DNA from: Zoroaster sp. YZ-2022
Lineage: Eukaryota; Echinodermata; Asteroidea; Forcipulatida; Zoroasteridae
NCBI GenBank assembly: GCA_029582265.1
Contig: CM055828.1
Span: forward strand, 14,915,777 to 14,979,776
Length of the DNA stretch: 64,000 bases
Direction of reading: 5' to 3'
Position numbers and translations under genes: made by a program. This document shows positions 51,201 through 60,200 of this stretch, one piece after another. A model generated the notes under the pieces. That model was not told where the DNA came from. It saw only the letters and a program-made list of their open reading frames with translations, and did no database searches. Numbering within the stretch: the stretch's first letter is position 1; every line of letters begins with the position of its first letter.

Positions 51201-54200
51201 AATTTCCCATATACAAAGTATGGTGGCTAAGAGAGACCTCACAAATCAAGCAAACATTCATATACCCCTATGTGATAAAGTCGTTTAACCCTCCTATAGG
51301 TTTAACACTCATCAAAGACACTCAAAATTTGTATGTCTCTCTTAACCCATTGACTTTGTGCAGTGCACTCAAATACATGCAAACATATGTGGCTGTGATA
51401 GGTCAAACCCAAAGACACTCAAAATTTGTATGTAACTCCCAACCCATTGAATTTGTGCAGTGCACTCATACACAGCTCTGTGTGACTCTGTGGTTTGACC
51501 TACCAATTGGCAATGCAACCAAAAATACTCAAGTGACTGTCTGTGAGTGCCGTGCTGACTGGGCCAAATTTCAGCCTGGGCATAGGAGGGTTAAAACACA
51601 GAACGGCAGAATTCTAAATGATCTAGCAATTTTGGCTGCAATTGGACATCATTTCATAGCAAAAAGGAAAATTAACAATGCCGACGCGAAGGTCGGAGAA
51701 CCGGATAATTTTATTTTGGGCCTTATACAAAGGAAGGCCTTATGGCTTCAATGAGTGATATATGCAGGCTCTCCCTCTCATTAAGACGTTATATATTTGA
51801 TAATACTGTGTTTCTAATCGTGACAATGACCAATCTACATTGGTTATTGAAGTACCATATGTTTCGTCGCATCAGTGCAACAGGGTCGTATCTAAAAAAT
51901 GCAATAAGGTCGTATGTGCAAAACTGCATAAATTTGCATACATTAAAACAATTGAGTGCAACAACGTTGAATCTTCTTCCATAGGTTTTGCGTGTTTATT
52001 CTGGCACTTTGTAAAAAGATACGCCGTTGTTGCAGTAAGTAAAATCCATGTTTGCAACAAGGTCGTAACTATGATACGACCTTGTTGCATTGATGCGACG
52101 GTTTGATAATATGTATGTGTATTCCTTCCTCAGTGGAAGAAGCTGTCGAGCAGAGCCACTTCGGTCTCTTTTTCAACATGGGTCAGTGCTGCACTGCAGG
52201 CTCACGTACATATATTGAGGATGACATCTATGATGATTTTGTGGAACTGACAGCTGAACGGGCAAAAAAAAGAACTGTGGGAAACCCTTTTGATGCTAGT
52301 AACGAGCAAGGACCACAGGTAATGTCATTTGTTGTATAGTAATTGACATTGCTTAAATATGCACATGTTGCACACCTCAATTTGTTTTCTGTATTGTTTA
52401 TCTCAATTTTAGATGTGGGGTAGCAGGTTTTGGTTTTGTCTGAATATATTTTTGTAATGCTTCTTCAAACTATCATCTAGTTTCAATTTTTGCATATCTG
52501 TGGATTTTTGATTAACTTTGTATATGTGTCACAAACATCTATAGTTTGTAGATTTATGTGTGATTTACAGGTGATTAACCCTTTGAACCCTGACCCCCCA
52601 TGGCTGTGTAGCTACCCCACACTGATCCCCCAGTAAACGCACGTGATCAGCGGCCGGTATACCGGCCGCTCGGATTCAAAGGGTTAAGGAGCCATTCAAA
52701 GTTATCAGCATTTTCAAGGAAGTGAGTTTTAATTTTGAACATCCCCTCCCTCCCGATGAATATGTACTTTTAATCATTTGTTCTGCATTGTCGCTTCATT
52801 CTGAAATGTATAATTTACAAAACATATATCACAAACGTTCCATTTTCCGGTGATAAACAATTAAATAGATTTTGCCCTTACAAAGACAGGAATAATATCC
52901 AATAAAACAAAATGGCCTTATCACAGTATGGCTCATAATTTTCTTTTTCCTATTTTAACCCTAACCATCCTCAATCCTCCAAAATCCTCCTTGCAGTTTT
53001 GGAGGATTGAGGATGAATGGTGATTGAAACACATGAGGATTTTGGAGGATTGAGGATGAATGGTGTTTGAAAAACATGAGGAATTTGGAGGATTGAGGAT
53101 GAATGGTGTTTGAAAAACATGAGGATTTTGGAGGACTGGTGTGGTAGGAGTTGGTGGAATGTGGTACTATTTAATTTTCATTTTTCTCACTCGGCAAGGT
53201 AAGTACTGGTACTCCATCTGTTTCACAGTGCTGTACATGCAGCCAGGACTAGTAGTACGAATGCACAGTGGTAGTCTGTCTATGTACTGGTACACTAGCC
53301 CTAACCCTCCAGGGTATTTTTGCTAGAAACCCTGCCAGACGCATCAGATTGCATCGTTTGTCAAAGTGACTTGGCTGCAGAGTGCAGCAAGATCCAGCTG
53401 GTCACAAATCTCAAGGCCGAACTGCCTCAGAGTCTGTGGTCACCCAACGCAGCAGGATACAACTCTGGCATTGTTCAATGGGACCAGCTCTCAATAGCCT
53501 CAGACTTGGCTGCTTATGCACTGGTGTTGACAGCTGAATGCATCAAAGTGCACCAGACTTTTCCACCTGATGCACTGTGCTGCGTCTGGCAGGGTTAGGG
53601 TTACTAATGCACAGTGGTAGTCTGTTTATGTACACTAGGTCACACATGTGTGACCTAGTATACCAGTACACAGTATACCAGTACACAGACAGACCTTACA
53701 CTGTGTACCATTGTTACAAGGACAAGTCTCCCATTGTTTATAGTTATTACTGATCATAAACAAGGTACTCCCCTTACTGCACTGTGTCCTGACCTAAGCT
53801 CATATTTCATATTGGGTAGTTGTAAACCCAGCACTGCTTTTATGGTTGGAGGATTGAGGTGAGCACCACTCATTCTGAACATAGTGCAAAATTTTGGAGG
53901 ATTTTGGAGGATTGAGGATGAATGCATTTTTTGGGGTAGGGCAATCGAAGGATTTTGAAGGATTGAGGATGGTACCCAGCAACTAGGGTCTAGTGCGTTA
54001 GGGTTAATGCTGTAATTGTAGCCCTAGAATATATGTAAAACTGTTAAACATAATGTAAACTGTGGAATCTTGACCTGTGGCATGTTTACTTTTTATATTA
54101 TGTAATAAGTTATGTGCTAATTTGTTTCCAGATTGACAAGGAACAGTTCACAAAGATTCTGGGAATGATTGACAATGGCAAAAAAGAGGGTGCCAAACTG

Positions 54201-57200
54201 GTGGCTGGGGGTGAGCGTCATGGAGACCGTGGTTATTTCATTCAACCTACCGTGTTTGCCGAAGTACAGGATAATATGAGCATTGCTAGAGAAGAGGTAA
54301 CCAAAAGTTATGAATATAGTTAACTTAATTGATTACATTTTAATTTTAATCTGTAAAGTGTAACCTAAGTTATGTATAAAGTCAAAGTAAACACTATATT
54401 TCAAATTAAAAAACAATCCATGAAACTAGAGGATTCAGTGGCTGTATGGAGGCCTAGTGAGAAAGAAATAACAAGGATTGAAAGTAGTTGGTATGGTTTC
54501 CTAAGGCGAATGATTAAAGATGGTTTCCGTAGGAAACCTTCACTTGTAGAAGGTGAAGTTAATCATGCTCTTTACTTTGCTAATATAGATCTAGAGCGCA
54601 TAACAAAAAGTCAACCACTTCGGAATTATATTAACTCCCAGTATCTGAAATACATAGCTCATACTTGTCGTAGGGAAAATACAAATTTGACCAAGCTTAG
54701 TTTATTTTTTATTCCTAGAGTCCCATACTATCGAGATCCCTGGATAGGTATCTCAAGACTTCTGGGTGATATTTCTATTGAGCAGATTAAAAGAGAAACA
54801 CAGTCAAAGACTGGTTTCACCAGGCTCCTAGGAGTCCTGACTCATATGAAGCCTAAAGCTTCAAAATGAGGACCTAAACTGTACTGTACTATAGTGACGA
54901 AGTAAAATCAGCGTGACAGACGGGACGGAAATTACACTCAATTTTTTGAAAACGATTTTCAATGGATTTTCATCTGTTCTCCTATGAAATTTAAAGTTTT
55001 TTCTTTTAAATTTTATACAAATAATCAGTAAACATTATGACTTAGTTATTCAAAACATGGAACTGGAAACACCAGGCTCATTAATGTTGTGACAGACGGG
55101 ACATTTTTGCATGCTCAATAAAGCATCATTTAAACTAGTCCTACGATGATCAAATGTCATTTTTGGAATTTATTTTGAATCAACAACAACTAATACTACA
55201 AATATTAAAGTTACTTTCAACAACAATTAATCAGAGTACCCCTTTAAGAGACAGTAAATTGTAGCACATTCATTCACACCTGAATTTAAGTTAATTTTGA
55301 TTTGTGTGTTTCATTAGTCAAAGTTCTAATTAATCAACATTTCACTTCAAAAGGCACTATTTTTTAATATCTTATTAATTTGGCACTAACAAGTATGTGC
55401 AAAAAGATAACAATAAATATTATGCACTAGATTCAGATTTACAATCTGAGTGAAAGTCAAACAATTACATTTAAATGTTGGCACTTTTGCATTAAATCAA
55501 TTCATTTTTCCTGTTCTTCGAACAATGTAACTTCGGTAAACTGTTATGTAAGGTTTTCTCTTTCTAACCTATACTACAGATTCACCATACTTTAAACCAT
55601 GTACTGCAGAAGTTTGAGTCCATCTACTCTCATGAGTAGATACATGTACCTCACAGTTGATTGTGTAGTACTTTATGCAAATTCAGTATGTGCACATACT
55701 TATGTAGTGTGCATGCACACTGCATGGGTATTTTTATAATTAATACTTAGTTTACGTTTTTTATTGATAAATTTATCAATTATATTATTTTAAAGGACAT
55801 GTCGTATTAAAATGTAAAACAGTCTGTTTACCTTTTTTCAAACCTAAAGATAAAAATAAATGTGACAGACGGGACAAAATAACAAAGTCTGGTTAAATTG
55901 TGACAGTTGGGACAGATTTTGTGATGGAATATCAGATTTGTATTTGTATTTTACTTTCTAGGTGTGGTCACCATAGGAATTCAACTTTGAACCAAAAATA
56001 TCTTCATGTAAAAAATACACAACTTTTTAATGGTTTTTGTTTGTGACAGACGGGACATTGCAACGTGATTATTTAAAAATGTTACAAGACTGTCATGTTT
56101 TATCTTTTGGGTTAAAATTCTCTAGTGGTGGAAAGGGAAGGTATCAGACTTCATAGTCAACCAATAATAATTATCTTTGAAGCATAAGAACTGTAACAGA
56201 GGGGAACTCAAATTTCCGTCACAAAATAGGGGAAAATGCTACTTGTGTTTCCCCAAACTTCAAGCCTTGATAAAAATAAATCCAAGTGCAGTAGAAGGAA
56301 AGCATCAACTGTTTATGAAAGCTTGGTTAGTCTACTTTTCAAGAAAAAATGATTTAGAAGTAGAAAATGTACTTTGAAAATTCATGGATGTGGAACTCTT
56401 ATCCAGAATTAACCAATTGTCTTGATGAAAACATTACCTGAAAGTATACACATTGTAATGTTCAATGGATATTTATATGAAAAATAACAAAATAATTTAA
56501 GAAATGGACAAATACTTTATATCTTATTTAAAAAAGTGAAAATTTAAATAAACTATATTACAGAGAATAACTGCTCATGAAGAATAAATAATTACAACAA
56601 TTGGTATTGATAACAGGGTCATGTGTAGGGTTAACCAGGTAGATATTAAGCCATTGCTTGTACAAGACCAGGCCCCTATGTGTCATGGGTTTTCGATCGG
56701 ATAACGGGAAAATTGTTCGGAAGCAGAAACTAAATGGAATTTTTAAAAATCATTTAACCAACCTTTTAACATGACACTTTCGGTTCATAATCTGTTGAAA
56801 TCCTCGAAGTTGCAGTCTTTCATTCTGAAAAATCGTCTGCCATTTACAGTGGTACAGTGTACGCGGAATGGAAGCACCGTCATATGTTGATCCTTTCATT
56901 GGATGGCAATTTACATCAACTTTAGATGCTAGTATAGCGTGTGAAATGTCTCGAAAATGGTAGAAGAATTGTAAAAGCTTCCACTGCCGCTGAGACGATT
57001 TAGTTAATAAAGTTCTAAAACGTTTTTGACCAGGGAAATGATTAAGGATCCATTATCCATAACGATTTTACAGTTTCAGTGGTGAAATCCACACAGGGAG
57101 TTCAGCAGAGATCATTTTGGTCATTTTAGCCTGTACCATTAACTGATGTGTGTTTGAGATATCTTTTTATTGTTCTTAATATTGTTCATTTATTGGTTGC

Positions 57201-60200
57201 CTCTTGTAAATTATATCTTTATTCTTTTTTTTACTTTTTACTTTTTTTTGGGGGGGGGGGGGGAGCACAGCCAGGAAAGTGGAAGTTTAATATTTCTTGC
57301 AACCAACAAGGAAATTTTCCTATTCAATGAAAACATATCCGAGTTAGACCAGCCCGAGTCGCTGACTGCCCCTCCTGTACCAGCAGTACAACCTGACAAG
57401 AATTCCTTACACATACGCTGTCCCTTGAATATGAAAAATGGGGGCAACGCCATACGTACCAAGAGCATTCCCACATCCAATTACTGTTGTAGTAGATGAT
57501 TTACCCATGGTTACTGCTGGAGGTACGTCATGGCATGAGGTTACAATACATGGAGGTGTATGATTCTCAACGATGCCCTTCTCATCAACATTGTAGATGG
57601 CCTACCTGGTCGATCCTTCAGGTTATACATGTATTTCTTCAAAATGTGCTCCAGTTCATCAAAGTATTTATTGACTGTCTCCAGAGAGGTAGCTTTAGCT
57701 CTCATTATCTTGAGTGATCTGGGTTTCTGCACCTTGAGTTCTGGCCATCGTTTCATGAAGCTGTAAAACCACTGTAGTGAGAGAGGCTTATCTGACTTTT
57801 TTCTCTTTCCAAGATGGATAGCCAAGTCAGCAAGTGCTGTAACTTCAGTGCAATTGTATCCATAGCCAAAGGAAGACATCAACTCAATATGTGTTACTAG
57901 TGTTTGTTCATCTTCCTGACTTAACAGGGGATCAGGTCCAGACCTAGTAGTTTCCAATTTGGTTTTTCCATTAATTCTATTATGCAGAGTAGAATATGGA
58001 ACAGAAAGTCCTTGAAGCCTTTTTAATACAGATTCCCTGACCAACTACAGCCTCATATGCGTTATGAAGAGATTCTTGAGAATAACATCTATAGCTGGCC
58101 TTCCCTTAATTGATCAGTCTGCAGTAAAGAAAAATAAATGGTAATATTGCCATTAAAAAAACATCAAATCTGATCATAAAATTCAAAAATTAATTTTATT
58201 AATTTTTTTTTGTACTTACAGCATAAAATAAATAAATAAAATAAAAAGTAACTGTTCTATTTCCCCAATACAAAAATTTCATAACATTCTGATTATCTGG
58301 CATCGTATGAGTGGCCGTGTGTGATTTTGGGAGAAAGGAACCTCATTTAGCTTTCATTTAGAAAATAAAATGTGGAGAGATCATGTTTATCGGGCTCATC
58401 AGAAATGATCACGGTTTGCAGTCAAACAAAAGAAGAATATAACAATAACTTGAGATAAACTTAATTTTATTCCAATATTGGCACACCATACAATCCCAAA
58501 TAGCAACATCATGTGATCTATCGAGCGACTTTAGAAAAATGAAACTTGATCTGGCAGACGAAACATACGTTTGGAATATTTGACAATGGATTATGTTTCT
58601 TTGACACATTGGATTATTATTAAAATATTGCATTAGTGATCTATACCGAAAATTAAGCATTCTATAAACTTTTGGGTGTCACTTACAACAGGGAACTTTA
58701 TTCTCAACATGTTGAAGCCTGCCGATAGCACGGAGCGTGGATGTTACAACAGAGCTTCTGGTTGGGGTCATGCCTATGTTCCCTCAGCCCTATGTTCCCT
58801 CAGCCCTATGTTCCCTCAATGCCTAACATTTTTTTAAAATCCAAATTAGGCCCTATGTTCCCTCAACCCTATGTTCCCTCAACCCTATGTTCCTCATCCC
58901 AAAATAGGGTCTATTTTGGGATGAGGGAACATAGGGCTGAGGGAACATAGGGTCTATTTTGGGATGAGGGAACATAGGGCTGAGGGAACTTGAGTACGGT
59001 CCCCTTCTGGTCACTGTGGATCTCGCACTATCTCGCGGTAGAAGGGAATCAAAGTGGGGGATCGAAAATACATGTCGATCGAAAACATATGACGGCACGA
59101 TAATGTCAGGATTAAAAACATTTACAAATAAAATGGCAAAAACATGACAAAAATATTTTTTTATTTTCTTATTTTGGTCAGATCTTTGGTCCAGTCCAGC
59201 AGTTGCTTCGGTTCAAGACATTGGATGAAGCCATAGAGCGAGCCAATAAAACAAGTTATGGATTAGCTGCAGGTGTGGTCACCAAAGACATTGAAAAAGC
59301 TCTTCATATTGCCCATGGAGTCAGAGCTGGCACTGTCTGGTAAGCATTTATTCATTTTGTAATAACATAGTCTACATGTAAGTCATTGTCCCCAGAAACA
59401 ATGGATTTTGGACATTCATGTCAAGGTATTCTAGAAACTATTCAAAGCTATACAAAAAATGCCATCATTGGAGATCAGCTACTGTTGGTGAGAACTGACT
59501 TAATGCATACTTAATCCATATTGCACTTAGAGTAACATTAAGGTCTTTTTCTGCAAACTTACTCTATTATCACTATCCACCATGCAAACCGTTAAATCTT
59601 TTTGAAGGGCCTACTTTTCAGGCAAAAGCTTCCTCGGGTATTTCAAAGATTACATCCCAATATTTGTTTACTCTGTAAGTCATCAACCTCCATTATTTTC
59701 ACCCTGTATGTCTAAACCAATCTTACATTTCTTTCTTTTATTTCAATAAGGATCAACTGCTATGACAATTTTGACATTGCTGCACCGTTTGGTGGATACA
59801 AAATGTCTGGTACTGGTCGAGAGAAGGGGGAAGCTGCATTGGACAGCTACTTGGAAACTAAATCGGTAAGTATTGCAGTCTATATTGCAGACTTTTCAGT
59901 GACAGTGTTTACCAATATCAGACCCTCAGAGCTAGGTCATTTGTGTCTTGGACTCAACTGCAAATGAAAAAATAACCATGCAGTCTAATATTGATTTTAA
60001 ACTCATCAAATTTCTATTCTTCTGTTGATTATTTTGTTTTTGTTTTTAGACATAGATCTAGACTGAGACTAATTAGTATATGACCTTGAGATCACACAGA
60101 AAGGATTTTGTTTTCATGTGTCAATAAAAATTGTGTTTTGCTAACATAACCCTAACCTTCCCAAATCCTCCAAAATCCTGTTTGTCAAAATGAAGGATTT

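Noticed and set aside
51119..51754. A 211-codon host gene
   Set aside because: The frame crosses the edge of a MITE into another MITE; only the ~100-codon part inside the TTAA element is worth considering.
58853..59098. Repeat-containing protein with MFPQPYVPS units
   Set aside because: The units are translations of a short DNA repeat present in both orientations.
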